Assembly: GCF_000820505.1 (NCBI RefSeq)
Contig: NZ_JWJD01000001.1
Span: 255,094-319,093, forward strand
Direction: 5' to 3'
Source: Geoalkalibacter ferrihydriticus DSM 17813
GTDB lineage: Bacteria > Desulfobacterota > Desulfuromonadia > Desulfuromonadales > Geoalkalibacteraceae
DNA length: 64,000 nucleotides
Positions within the stretch are counted from its first letter, which is position 1. Each line of letters opens with the position of its first letter. Positions 15,979 to 25,221 of the stretch are shown here, in pieces. Under the pieces are notes generated by a model. The model saw only the letters and a program-made list of their open reading frames with translations. It did not search any database and had not been told where the DNA came from. Both the position numbers and the translations under genes were made by a program.

Positions 15979-17703
15979 TCAGCGGATATAGGCCTCCGTT
16001 ACGTAGCGGCGCATCATGACATGGGTGTTGAAATAATAGGCGTTTTTGCCGATGGCATTTTTCATCACCCGGATCCACCCCGAACGGTCGCTGGTGTAGA
16101 GGGGCAGGATAACCTTTTCGAGCTTGCGATAAAGGTCTTCGACGTCTTCAAGACTGTCGCCGTTGGCGATGGCACTGTTTTCGGTGGGGGCGGGTCCGAT
16201 GGACCAACCCGTCACACCCTCGATATGCCCTTCAATCCACCACCCGTCAAGAATGCTGAAATTGGGAACACCGTTGATGGCTGCCTTCATGCCGCTGGTC
16301 CCTGAGGCTTCCAGGGGGCGCACCGGGGTATTGAGCCACAGGTCGACTCCGGGGATGAGACGATAGGCCACATCCATGTTGTAATTTTCCAGATAGACGA
16401 CGCGGATTTTGCCCTGGAGACTCGCGATTTTTTCATAAATGCGGTGAATGATTTCCTTGCCGGGTAGATCCCGGGGATGGGATTTGCCGGCGAAAACCAG
16501 TTGCAGCTTGCCTTCACCGAGGCGCACCAGACGCTCGAGATCGCTGAAGATCAGATCGGCCCGCTTGTAGGTTGCCGAGCGGCGGGCAAAACCGATCGTC
16601 AGAACGTTGGGGTCAAAGCGCTGCCCGGTGGTTTCCTCGATATACATAAACAGAAAAGCTTTGGCGCCGCAGTGGGCATCCCAGATTTCTTCGTCCGGAA
16701 TGTTGTCCACGCGGACCAATAGTTCGGGCTCGTTGGCCCAGCCGGGCAGATATTTGTTGTATAACTGCACGAAAAACGGCGAAGTCCAGGTGAAACTGTG
16801 AATGCCGTTGGTGATTGCATGGATTTTAAATCCGGGGAACATGGTTTTGGATATTTCACCATGTTTTTTTGCAACCCCGTTGACAAAATTGCTCAGGTTG
16901 AGGGCAAGCAGGGTCAGGTTGAAGGTCTCTTGGCCGGCCAGATCCCGCAACAGGGTAAAGGGGACGATTTCCGGCAGGACACGCTCGACCATCTCCCAGG
17001 GGAACTTGTCATGTCCGGCTTCAACGGGCGTATGGGTGGTAAACACGCACTGTTCAATGACCCGGTGGGTATCCCAGGAGGCACGCTCTTCCCAGGGGTC
17101 GTCAATGCGCCCTCGGGTGTTGCTGAGCAGCTCCAGGGTCAGCATCGCCGCATGCCCTTCGTTCATGTGATATTTGCGGATGCTGAAGTTCAGGGCGCCG
17201 AGAATGCGGGCGCCGCCGATGCCCAGGACGATTTCTTGCTTGAGCCGATATTCCAGATCTCCGCCGTACAGGTAGTCGGTCAGGTGACGATCTTCTTCGG
17301 CGTTGCCGGGAATGTCGGTGTCGAGCAGCAGCACCGGAACCACACCTCCGGCGGGGCTTTTGACGCGATAAAGCCAGGGTTGGATCTTGACATCGCGCCC
17401 CTCCACGGCCACCAGCGCCTTGACGGGTAAAAGTTGCAGATATTTCTCGGGATTCCACTCGACCGGAAATTCACGCTGCCAGCCTTCAGGGTCGATCTGC
17501 TGGCGAAAATAGCCTTTGCGGTGAAGCAGGGTCACCGCAACCATGGGCAGATCCAAATCGGCGGCACTTTTGATCGTGTCACCCGCGAGAATTCCCAAGC
17601 CGCCACTGTAGGTAGGTATCTCGGCAGAAAGGCCCATTTCCATGGAAAAGTAAGCAATGCGCGGTTCCCAGGTGAATTTCTTCCAGGAGTTGTGTTTTTC
17701 CAT
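15979..17703 (-). CDS. glgP: alpha-glucan phosphorylase (GT35, short form)
   Basis: A 574-residue glycosyltransferase-35 enzyme that releases glucose-1-phosphate from glycogen or maltodextrin using pyridoxal phosphate. EPRIAYFSMEMGLSAEIPTY and YSGGLGILAGDTIKSAADL mark the N-terminal sugar site, and EASGTSGMKAAINGVPNFSI holds the cofactor lysine. It is the compact alpha-glucan phosphorylase type, shorter than E. coli GlgP. The ATG at 17703 has AAGGAGCAAGGA upstream; an in-frame start at 17790 is less likely. Confidence 0.93.
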   Translation of the reverse strand: MEKHNSWKKFTWEPRIAYFSMEMGLSAEIPTYSGGLGILAGDTIKSAADLDLPMVAVTLLHRKGYFRQQIDPEGWQREFPVEWNPEKYLQLLPVKALVAVEGRDVKIQPWLYRVKSPAGGVVPVLLLDTDIPGNAEEDRHLTDYLYGGDLEYRLKQEIVLGIGGARILGALNFSIRKYHMNEGHAAMLTLELLSNTRGRIDDPWEERASWDTHRVIEQCVFTTHTPVEAGHDKFPWEMVERVLPEIVPFTLLRDLAGQETFNLTLLALNLSNFVNGVAKKHGEISKTMFPGFKIHAITNGIHSFTWTSPFFVQLYNKYLPGWANEPELLVRVDNIPDEEIWDAHCGAKAFLFMYIEETTGQRFDPNVLTIGFARRSATYKRADLIFSDLERLVRLGEGKLQLVFAGKSHPRDLPGKEIIHRIYEKIASLQGKIRVVYLENYNMDVAYRLIPGVDLWLNTPVRPLEASGTSGMKAAINGVPNFSILDGWWIEGHIEGVTGWSIGPAPTENSAIANGDSLEDVEDLYRKLEKVILPLYTSDRSGWIRVMKNAIGKNAYYFNTHVMMRRYVTEAYIR

Positions 17704-17936
17704 CGCCGTTCCTTGCTCCTTGTTGCGGATTGACCCAAAAATCGTATCTAGAATAGCAGGATTTTCCCGTGCCGACAGGGAAAACTTCATGCCCTCGACG
17801 TACCGGGAAATGCGCGGAGCGGAAAAGTCGATCCTTACAGTTTCTGCTTGAAATACGCTGGGATCTATGGGAAATTGGTGGAGTTTTTCAACCCTCTGTC
17901 CGGGTCGGGCAAAGGCCCGGCGACACCAGGGATGCC

Positions 17937-18836
17937 ATGTATCTTGATTATTACGGTTTGAAGGAAAAACCCTTCACCATCACGCCGAACCCCAAGTTCA
18001 TCTATCTGAGCAAAAACCACAAGGAAGTCTTCGCCCATCTGCTCTACGGGGTTCAGAATCAGGCTGGGTTCGTGGTGGTGACGGGTGAGGTGGGCACGGG
18101 GAAGACCACGGTGCTGCGCACCCTGTTCGGTGAGCTTCAGGAAGACCACTATTGCCTGGCGTTCATCTTTAATCCCTGTCTATCGGCGACGGATTTGCTG
18201 CGCAACATCAATCGCGAATTCGGCCTCGCCGACAAGGAAGGCAGCAACTCCGACCTGCTGAGCGCACTCAACGAATTTTTGCTGCAACAGCGCAGCGAAG
18301 GCCGTACCGTGGTGCTGGTCATCGATGAGGCCCAGAACCTCGAGCCCGCGGTTCTTGAACAGATCCGCCTACTCTCCAACCTCGAAACGGAAACCGACAA
18401 ACTGATCCAGATCGTTCTGGTGGGGCAACCCGAGCTCAAAGATATTCTGTCACGTTCCGACCTGCGCCAGCTCAATCAGCGCATCACCGTGCGTTACCAT
18501 CTGCAGCCCATGGACTTTACCGATACCTGCGATTACATCAGCCATCGTTTAAGGATTGCCGGCGGAACGCAACAACGGGTTTTCGGTGACGGCGCACTGA
18601 AAAAAATCTTTTCTTTTTCCAAGGGGTATCCGCGCCTGATCAATATTCTGTGCGATCGCGCACTGCTGGTCGGCTATGCCGAAGGGTGCCGGGAAATTGA
18701 CACCCGTATGATCCAGACCGCCATCGGTGAGCTGGGTTATCCGCAAAGAACTTTTCAGCGTCGCCCCATGCTCTGGATTGGAGCCTTGGTCGTGGCCTTC
18801 GCAGTAGGGATTCTAGGCTACTATCTGAATCTGTAG
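17937..18836 (+). CDS. gspA: GspA/ExeA-type AAA ATPase
   Basis: A 299-residue ATPase of the ExeA group. MYLDYYGLKEKPFTITPNPK is the family opening, VVVTGEVGTGKTTVLR is Walker A, and VVLVIDEAQNLEP is Walker B. A single hydrophobic segment ends the protein (residues about 275-297), anchoring it to the membrane. With GspB it helps type II secretion secretins assemble through peptidoglycan. The ATG at 17937 has AGGGA upstream. gspB follows after 122 bases. No other secretion gene is nearby. Confidence 0.9.
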   Translation: MYLDYYGLKEKPFTITPNPKFIYLSKNHKEVFAHLLYGVQNQAGFVVVTGEVGTGKTTVLRTLFGELQEDHYCLAFIFNPCLSATDLLRNINREFGLADKEGSNSDLLSALNEFLLQQRSEGRTVVLVIDEAQNLEPAVLEQIRLLSNLETETDKLIQIVLVGQPELKDILSRSDLRQLNQRITVRYHLQPMDFTDTCDYISHRLRIAGGTQQRVFGDGALKKIFSFSKGYPRLINILCDRALLVGYAEGCREIDTRMIQTAIGELGYPQRTFQRRPMLWIGALVVAFAVGILGYYLNL

Positions 18837-18958
18837 GTGTAACCTCGGCGCCTGAGCGGTTTTGGGCATGTTTCTGGTATAAAGAAAGCTGCGATAAGCG
18901 AATCCGTCTTTCGACAATTCGTCCGCGACCGTGACTATTGATATAGGGGAGTTTGTAC

Positions 18959-20131
18959 ATGAGTTCCATTCTCAAAGCCCTCAAAAAGCTTGAAGAACAA
19001 AAAGCGGAAAAAAAAGAGGGCGCGGTCAATATCGCGCGCGACATTCTGCGCTCGAGTCGCAAGGCGAAGAAGGTCGAAAACTGGATTCTCCCTACGGCCA
19101 TTGCTGCCTTACTCCTGACCGGAGGCATGGTCGCCTATGCCTTGTTCGGTGGATTTTCCTCGCCCGACGAAGAGCAGGTCGCCGTGCCTGCCGTCGCCAA
19201 TGAGGTTGCCGAAACAACCATCGTGCCCCTCGACGGCATCGATCCCCCCCTAGTGGTTGAAACTCCCGAAGCGCTTTTTGCCGGCAGGGATCCTTTGCCG
19301 GCAGGGGGAGACGACTCCACAGCATCTGAGTCTGTGGCGGGTTCCGGAGACAAGGCTGTCGATGCAAGCATTGCCGCACAAAATGAGACCGCTGCCGCGC
19401 TCAACGAAACGGCCCGGGCTCTGAAGGATACGGCTGAAGCCCTTAAAGATCGGGTGGTGTTTCCCAGGGAGGTTCTGGTTGTCTCCCCGGACAAGCCCCA
19501 ATCAAGCAGGGCGGAAACCGTCGTTGCCGTTCGCGAAAAACCTGCGGAACCGGCCAAGACCGCCGCGCCTGCCCCAGCTAAGGTTGAAAAATCTCAAGCC
19601 GCACCGCAAGCGCAGCCGCGTAGTGTCGTGCAGGCACAGCCCACTGCGCAACCTGCACCTCGTTCCGCCACGCCGGCACCGACGACAACCAGGACGGCCT
19701 CCGATCAGGCACCCTCAAGCACCACAGCCACCGCCGTCAGCGGGAGCAATGTGCGGGTTCTCTACCTTGCGGAAAACACTCCGGCGCCGACACCCACACC
19801 GCGCACCAACCAGAGTCAAACTCAGAATCAGACTCAGGCTCAGACCCAGGTTAATCGTCCGAGCGCGGTGACACCAACACCCTCTGGGTCGACGACCACG
19901 CGCCGGCCCACGACAACCCGCTCTGCTTCCGGAACGGTCGCTTTTCCTACTCTGCGGGTCAGCGAAATTCATTACCAGTGGGATGTGAAAAACCGCTTGG
20001 CGGTGGTCAACGATTTGCCGGTCATGGAGGGCACTGTTATCGAGGGGGTCAAGGTCGATCGCATTCTTCAGGATCGGGTGCGCTTTATTCACAACGGCCA
20101 GTATCGCGAAATTCGGCTGGAGAAACGCTAA
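18959..20131 (+). CDS. gspB: GspB-like type II secretion accessory protein
   Basis: A 390-residue inner-membrane protein. MSSILKALKKLEEQKAEKK is the typical GspB start and one membrane helix lies at about residues 43-62. A very long Ala/Pro/Thr/Gln-rich periplasmic linker of roughly 250 residues follows, including a stretch of repeated Q-T pairs near residue 285. The C-terminal GspB domain starts around FPTLRVSEIHYQWDVKNRLA. It works with GspA. AGGGGAG precedes the ATG at 18959. A strong terminator follows. Confidence 0.88.
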   Translation: MSSILKALKKLEEQKAEKKEGAVNIARDILRSSRKAKKVENWILPTAIAALLLTGGMVAYALFGGFSSPDEEQVAVPAVANEVAETTIVPLDGIDPPLVVETPEALFAGRDPLPAGGDDSTASESVAGSGDKAVDASIAAQNETAAALNETARALKDTAEALKDRVVFPREVLVVSPDKPQSSRAETVVAVREKPAEPAKTAAPAPAKVEKSQAAPQAQPRSVVQAQPTAQPAPRSATPAPTTTRTASDQAPSSTTATAVSGSNVRVLYLAENTPAPTPTPRTNQSQTQNQTQAQTQVNRPSAVTPTPSGSTTTRRPTTTRSASGTVAFPTLRVSEIHYQWDVKNRLAVVNDLPVMEGTVIEGVKVDRILQDRVRFIHNGQYREIRLEKR

Positions 20132-20166
20132 TCGAGGCCCTACGTCGCCCTTTTAAGCAAATTTTG

Positions 20167-20195
20167 AAGGCCGCGGATGTTCTGCGGCCTTTTTT
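20167..20195 (+). terminator. intrinsic terminator after gspAB
   Basis: AAGGCCGC (20167-20174) pairs with GCGGCCTT (20184-20191) around a 9-base loop, followed by a T run. It separates gspAB from the DAC-like gene starting at 20232. Confidence 0.88.
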
Positions 20196-20231
20196 CTGAA
20201 ACCGCCGCAAGGATAAGGCAATCGGAACGAA

Positions 20232-21518
20232 ATGCCCAAGTCAGCTTTCAGCGCCATTGAAAATAGCGTTCAAACCTTCCTCGGCGGGGCGAAATTATCT
20301 TTGACGGAGATCGAAGAAGACGATTCGTCAAGTGAAACGAACAACCCTCTTGAAATCAGGGTTCCGCTTGAATTCGACAAGGACAGATTCCTGTTTCGTG
20401 CGGTCCGTAAAGAGCTTGCCTTCACTGCCACGGAAAAAAACTTTGTTCAGGAGTTGCTCACGGCCTTTGAGGGGCTCTTCGCCGGGTTCTCGGCCCAAGG
20501 TTACGCAGCCCATTTCCGCACTGCACTGCTGACCTCACTGACGGATATTGCCGTGGCGCGCTTTATTCGCGGTGACCGCAAAGGGGTTTTCTGGCCGACC
20601 CAGAGCCTCATCCAGCTCTTGAAAAGTCTTTCTTATCAGCGCTATGAAGGCGTACCGGCGACGACCGGGTTTATCGTCTACCGCACACAGCTTGATGATT
20701 TTCTTGCCGCCGCTGAAAAAAGCCGCTACGACTGGTTTGATCTTGGTGAGGATCGTCAACGTATTTCCGGCGATTTTTTTCGCAATCCCCTGTCTTACCG
20801 TTTTGTTGACGGACTGCGTGCTCTGTTTGTCTGTGATATCCGCATGAATGTCAAAGGAATCCTGCGAACCAGGGCTCCAGGTCCCCGCGATTCCATCGAC
20901 CAGTTGGCCAATCGGGAAAGTCTCGCTTTGCTTGCGACTGCCGGGGAAGGGGCGTTCGCCATTTTCGTCAACAAGGTTTCGGAAGTGGAGATCGTTCTGG
21001 ACAGCGATCAACTGCTGGTGTGGCGCAAAGGTTACTGGGGAGTCTACGATCCCGACATCTTTCGCGATTTTCTCGCTGGTCATCTGGATAAGCGCTCTAT
21101 TGATTACCTGGTGTGGTCCATCTACGCTTTATCCAAGGCTCGCCATGGAACCGTGGTGCTGATCGCCGATGATGAAACCGACCTTAAGGCCCTGCGCAAG
21201 GGCTCGGTAGGCGGTCGTGAGGCCCTGAGCCGCGCCCTGATCCGCCACGTACGCGGTTCTAAAATCGGCCTGCTCAAGCGCTCCGGTGAGTTGAGCCGCA
21301 TCCTTTCGTCCGACGGGCTGACAGTGATCAACCGCAAGGGCGAATTGCTCGATACGGGGGTGATCATCGACACCTCCAAAGTTGGTGACCTGGTTACCGG
21401 CGGCGGCCGCACCACGGCTGCTACGGCGGCGTCGTACTATGGTTGGGTCTTCAAGGTGTCTGAGGATGGCCCCGTGGAACTCTATCGGAACGGTCGCTGT
21501 GTTTACCGCTTCGGGTAG
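20232..21518 (+). CDS. diadenylate-cyclase-like (DAC/DisA_N) domain protein, degenerate active site
   Basis: A 428-residue soluble protein. The C-terminal 110 residues or so follow the DAC fold that makes c-di-AMP: SSDGLTVINRKGELLDTGVI aligns with the DGA motif region, and GGGRTTAATAASYYG with the GTRHRAA region, ending in KVSEDGPVELYRNGR. The key Ala and the His-Arg of RHR are replaced (DGL, RTT), so catalysis is doubtful and a nucleotide-binding role is possible. Residues 1-300 resemble no domain I can name firmly, though they recall the DACNV sensor region described for such proteins. It sits between gspAB and cls. Confidence 0.65.
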   Translation: MPKSAFSAIENSVQTFLGGAKLSLTEIEEDDSSSETNNPLEIRVPLEFDKDRFLFRAVRKELAFTATEKNFVQELLTAFEGLFAGFSAQGYAAHFRTALLTSLTDIAVARFIRGDRKGVFWPTQSLIQLLKSLSYQRYEGVPATTGFIVYRTQLDDFLAAAEKSRYDWFDLGEDRQRISGDFFRNPLSYRFVDGLRALFVCDIRMNVKGILRTRAPGPRDSIDQLANRESLALLATAGEGAFAIFVNKVSEVEIVLDSDQLLVWRKGYWGVYDPDIFRDFLAGHLDKRSIDYLVWSIYALSKARHGTVVLIADDETDLKALRKGSVGGREALSRALIRHVRGSKIGLLKRSGELSRILSSDGLTVINRKGELLDTGVIIDTSKVGDLVTGGGRTTAATAASYYGWVFKVSEDGPVELYRNGRCVYRFG

Positions 21519-21551
21519 GCAAGGGCTTAGTGACCTGTTTGGGGGGGGAAA

Positions 21552-23069
21552 TTATTGAATTGGGGCCAGCAGGCGCGCCACCCGTACGGCCAGGCGAAAA
21601 GGAAAACTGCGTTGCTCGAGTTCCTGAGCCGATGACAAACGTGATTCGGAAAAATTCTGCAATAACATCTCTTCCACCTCGCGCGCAAACTCTTCGTCCT
21701 GTACTTCCAATGTTATTTCAAAGTTCAGCCGGAAAGAGCGGTTGTCGAAGTTGGCTGTGCCGACGGCACTGGTCTCGTTGTCGAGCAACATGGTTTTGTG
21801 ATGCAGAAAACCGTTGGTATAGCGATAGACCTTTACACCCGCTTTTTCCAGGGCTGCCACATAAGACCAGCCCGACAAGCGCACCAGACGGTTGTCGCAG
21901 TCTTCGGGCACCAGGATTCGGACATCCACCCCGCGCAACGCCGCCAATTGCAGCGCGCTGACAATCTGCTCGTCAGGCACGAAATAGGGGCTGGCAATCC
22001 ATAAGCGATGGCTGGCGCTGTTGATACTGTGGAGAAAATACAACGCGCAGGTTTCAAACCGATCAGCGGGTCCGGTGGGCAGGATGAAAACGGTGCGCGA
22101 TGTGCCATTGGGGGCGGCTCGCGGTGTCCAATCCAGATCCAGCATTTCGCCGCTCGCCCAGAACCAGTCTTCCAGAAAGGGGACTTGGAGGGCCTGTACC
22201 GCCGGCCCTGTGACTTTGACCATGGCATCCACCCAGGGTGTCAGTCGCGGGTGAAGCCCCAGGTATTCATCACCGACGTTGGCTCCACCCACCCAGGCAT
22301 GGCGACCGTCAACCACCACGATCTTGCGATGGTTGCGGAAATTGATCTGAAAAGGGTTGGCGCGCCCCTGGGTGCTGTTGAAAGCGCTGACCTGAACACC
22401 GCTTTCTCGCAGGGTATCGAGATAGCTGCGGGGCAATTGATAGGAGCCGATCTCATCATAGAGAAACTTGACTCTCACGCCACGTTGGGCTGCAGCGAGA
22501 AGTCGGGCCTGGAGTTCACGTCCCAGGTTGTCGTCGCGGACAATGTAGAACTGAACCAGCAGGTAATCCTCGGCTTTTTCCATACCGCGAAAAATAGAGG
22601 GAAAAATTTCTTCGCCGTTGCGCAGCAATTGGACATCATTACCGACGGTGGCCGGGAGGTTGGTCAGACGCTCCAGAAGCGGGGTTTCCCGGGTCCGATT
22701 TGACACCAGGAACTGCTCCTCGCGCGCCAGGTCGATGAAATGCCGGACCAGGGGATTGGTTTCATCAATTTTCTCCTGGCGCTTTTTCACGTATCCCTGA
22801 AACTTGGTGCGCCCAAAAGCCCAGTAGGCGGGGACCGCGGCAATGGGAATGGTATTAAGGGAGACTGCCCAGGCAATGGCACCCTGGGCGGTGCGGGTTT
22901 CCATGACGGCTTGAACCGATGTCAGCGCTCCGGCAATGTGGGCCAGGGTCACAAACAGCGCAAAGAAGCGCTTTTGGCGTGCCCTGATATAGGCGATCGC
23001 CTGCTTAAAAGGCGCAAAGTACGCAGTTGCGCGAAATTTTAGCTGGTGCATTTTGTCCGTTAGGTTCAT
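21552..23069 (-). CDS. cls: cardiolipin synthase, phospholipase D type
   Basis: A 505-residue membrane enzyme that condenses two phosphatidylglycerols into cardiolipin. Two N-terminal hydrophobic segments (residues about 40-60 and 70-90) precede two phospholipase D motifs: FRNHRKIVVVDGRHAWVGGA and LHHKTMLLDNETSAVGTANF. Both HxK(x)4D signatures are intact. The N-terminus begins MNLTDKMHQLKFRAT; the ribosome-binding site is weak, and Met7 is an alternative start. Confidence 0.92.
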   Translation of the reverse strand: MNLTDKMHQLKFRATAYFAPFKQAIAYIRARQKRFFALFVTLAHIAGALTSVQAVMETRTAQGAIAWAVSLNTIPIAAVPAYWAFGRTKFQGYVKKRQEKIDETNPLVRHFIDLAREEQFLVSNRTRETPLLERLTNLPATVGNDVQLLRNGEEIFPSIFRGMEKAEDYLLVQFYIVRDDNLGRELQARLLAAAQRGVRVKFLYDEIGSYQLPRSYLDTLRESGVQVSAFNSTQGRANPFQINFRNHRKIVVVDGRHAWVGGANVGDEYLGLHPRLTPWVDAMVKVTGPAVQALQVPFLEDWFWASGEMLDLDWTPRAAPNGTSRTVFILPTGPADRFETCALYFLHSINSASHRLWIASPYFVPDEQIVSALQLAALRGVDVRILVPEDCDNRLVRLSGWSYVAALEKAGVKVYRYTNGFLHHKTMLLDNETSAVGTANFDNRSFRLNFEITLEVQDEEFAREVEEMLLQNFSESRLSSAQELEQRSFPFRLAVRVARLLAPIQ

Positions 23070-23207
23070 GGGAGGTGGCCCCCCAAAAGGTCATCGGACG
23101 AAAAACATGCCTGTCCGGCAACCGTTTGCAGGAGCCTTGGCGTCCAGACGACAAAGAACTCAGGAATAAGGTCAAAACCTCGTGTTGGCGGGACAGAAAA
23201 CCAAGAG

Positions 23208-24623
23208 TCAGTCAAGGGCATCGATCCCGAAAGCCTCGCAGTCGGCAAGGTCTGATGCAGGCGCTTCGGGAAGCTGTTTTGCCAGTCTGCGCAAGGCCTT
23301 GCGCAGTCCTTCTTCAACAACTGGATGATAAAAAGGCAACCGCAGCAGATCGTGCACGCTAAGCTTCTGTTGAATGGCCAGGGCGAGCAAATGGGCCATA
23401 TGTTCTCCTTGCGGGGCACAGATCTCGGCGCCCAGCAAGCATCCGCTTTGTTTGTCGGCGTACACGCGTAAACCTCCGCGATTGGTCGCCGCGGCGAGGG
23501 CTCGACCCGAACGCGCAAAACTGACATCGCCGATGAGAGTTTGGTCCTCGGGCAAATCGGCAAAACGCCGGCCCACGACCGCAATGTTGGGATCGGAGAA
23601 AACAATAGCCAGGGGCGTTCGGCGGGCATGGCACTGCGGTTTTTCAGCGGTGGCATTGCGCCCGGCAATGTGTCCGTCGTCGGCGGCTTCATGCAATAGC
23701 GGGGCGCGCTGGTTGACATCGCCGGCAATAAATATCGGCAGATCGGCGATCTGCATGGTGAGCGGATCAAAAGGCGGCAACCCTTTTTCGTCCAGGGCGA
23801 CTCCCAGCACCTCAAGGCCGAGGTGCTCGAGGTTGGGGCGGCGCCCCAAGGCGGCCAGCACCTTGTCGACAACCATATCGACGTCGCCGGAACGCACCCT
23901 GACCCCATCTCCCGCAGGTTCCAGTTCGGCTGATGCGCCAAGGTAGACAGAGAACTCCTCCCTCAGGCAAGCGGCAGCGATATCGTTGATTTGCGGATCG
24001 GAGAGGTTCGCAATCCAGCCGCCTCTATCAAAAGCATGAAGATGGATACCCAGACGCGCCAGAGCCTGGGCCATTTCAACACCGATGACCCCGAGTCCGA
24101 TCACGGCCATTTTGGACGGAAGATCAATCTGCTCAAACAGGTCGTCACTGGTCAAGATCCGCTTTCCCAGTCTTTGCCAGGCATCAGGAACGACGGGACT
24201 TGAGCCTGTTGCGATAATGATTTTATTTGCCCGCACACGGCGATCTCCGACAGCCAGGGTATCAGGTTCGAGGAACCTTGCCTGGCCGGCAATGTTGCGC
24301 TCTCCCAGAGTCTCTGTCGCTTTCAGAGTGCCGCGTACGAAGTCGTCCCGCAGTCGCCGCACGCGCGCCAGGGCCGAAGGTATATCCATGCGCAGCCCCG
24401 CGCTGCCGCGGATACCGAAATCCTCAAAAACTTCGCGGCGATGGAAAGCGGCGGCGGTTTCGATAAGCACTTTGGAGGGCATGCACCCCACACGCGCACA
24501 GGTGGTGCCGTAGGGTCCATGGTTGATCAGCACGAAATTTTCTGTGCTTTTCTTCACCTCGTGCAATGCCGCCAGGCCGGCGGTGCCTGCACCAATGATA
24601 GCCACATCGTAGAATTCCGGCAT
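23208..24623 (-). CDS. dihydrolipoamide-dehydrogenase-like flavoprotein
   Basis: A 471-residue pyridine-nucleotide-disulfide oxidoreductase. FAD binds at DVAIIGAGTAGLAALHE, the redox-active pair is GTTCARVGCMPSK (Cx4C), NAD binds at MAVIGLGVIGVEMAQAL, and the dimerisation domain ends with FYHPVVEEGL carrying the catalytic His and Glu. It is about as long as lipoamide dehydrogenase, but no E1 or E2 gene is near, so the natural substrate is open. AAGGAG lies 5 bases before the ATG. Confidence 0.85.
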   Translation of the reverse strand: MPEFYDVAIIGAGTAGLAALHEVKKSTENFVLINHGPYGTTCARVGCMPSKVLIETAAAFHRREVFEDFGIRGSAGLRMDIPSALARVRRLRDDFVRGTLKATETLGERNIAGQARFLEPDTLAVGDRRVRANKIIIATGSSPVVPDAWQRLGKRILTSDDLFEQIDLPSKMAVIGLGVIGVEMAQALARLGIHLHAFDRGGWIANLSDPQINDIAAACLREEFSVYLGASAELEPAGDGVRVRSGDVDMVVDKVLAALGRRPNLEHLGLEVLGVALDEKGLPPFDPLTMQIADLPIFIAGDVNQRAPLLHEAADDGHIAGRNATAEKPQCHARRTPLAIVFSDPNIAVVGRRFADLPEDQTLIGDVSFARSGRALAAATNRGGLRVYADKQSGCLLGAEICAPQGEHMAHLLALAIQQKLSVHDLLRLPFYHPVVEEGLRKALRRLAKQLPEAPASDLADCEAFGIDALD

Positions 24624-24649
24624 AGATTGCTCCTTGGGAGTCAGTAACC

Positions 24650-24866
24650 GTTCAGCATGTACTGCAGGGCGCGGCGGTTGAACAGGTACAAAAACTTATC
24701 GAACAAAGTCTCCGCAGTCAACGCGTTGCGAAGAGATTGATGGCAGCCTGACGGATCAGTTTGTGACCACCTGAGTGGGGGTGGGGCAGATCGGTACTTG
24801 CGAGATGGAATGAATTCCGATAGATATGTACCTGTTCGGCATGTACTGCAGCCGGATAGGTACATA
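24650..24866. repeat. direct repeat pair and hairpin in a non-coding gap
   Basis: The 297-base gap upstream of the flavoprotein gene has no convincing gene. An 18-base direct repeat GTTCRGCATGTACTGCAG occurs at 24650-24667 and 24834-24851. The second copy forms the loop of a hairpin whose 9-base arms are TATGTACCT (24825-24833) and AGGTACATA (24858-24866), with an inner CGGC/GCCG pairing. AGGTACA also follows the first copy. It may be a remnant of a mobile or palindromic element; no transposase is seen. Confidence 0.5.
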
Positions 24867-24920
24867 GATCCGAGATTCATGCGCAGGGCACAAACACCCT
24901 AATTTTCATTGCGAGGCGTT

Positions 24921-25187
24921 GTGACAGCTTTTTTTCTGTTTCTGGTTCTGGCGTTCGGTGTTTTCAATTTCCTGTGCGCCATTGTGATCCTGCGGGAACT
25001 TTCCGCGGAAAAAAATAGTACCCTGACTTTTGATCTGCGCTGGCATGTGTTCAAAAATCTCGGCAAGTATCGAGATTTGACCAAAGCCAAACACGGCCGG
25101 ACCGGTCCGGCCTATTACGGCTATTTGGTCAGCTTTGCTTTTTTACTCCTAGCGGTGGTCCTACTTCTCGATTCCCTTGTTAAATGA
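24921..25187 (+). CDS. small membrane protein, function unknown
   Basis: An 88-residue protein with hydrophobic segments at both ends (TAFFLFLVLAFGVFNFLCAI and YLVSFAFLLLAVVLLLDSLV). A charged middle (LRWHVFKNLGKYRDLTKAKH) lies between them. I do not recognise a family. The GTG at 24921 has GAGG four bases before it; a TTG at 24909 would add four residues. It precedes an NfeD-like gene by 34 bases, so the two may work in the same membrane process. Confidence 0.55.
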   Translation: MTAFFLFLVLAFGVFNFLCAIVILRELSAEKNSTLTFDLRWHVFKNLGKYRDLTKAKHGRTGPAYYGYLVSFAFLLLAVVLLLDSLVK

Positions 25188-25221
25188 TCAATATATTTTA
25201 GAAAGAAAGGATGGGGCTCCC

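Noticed and set aside
24641-24880. 79-codon minus-strand frame upstream of the flavoprotein gene
   Set aside because: Only the last 20 or so residues look protein-like; the start has no ribosome-binding site and the frame crosses a repeat and hairpin. Kept only as part of a finding.
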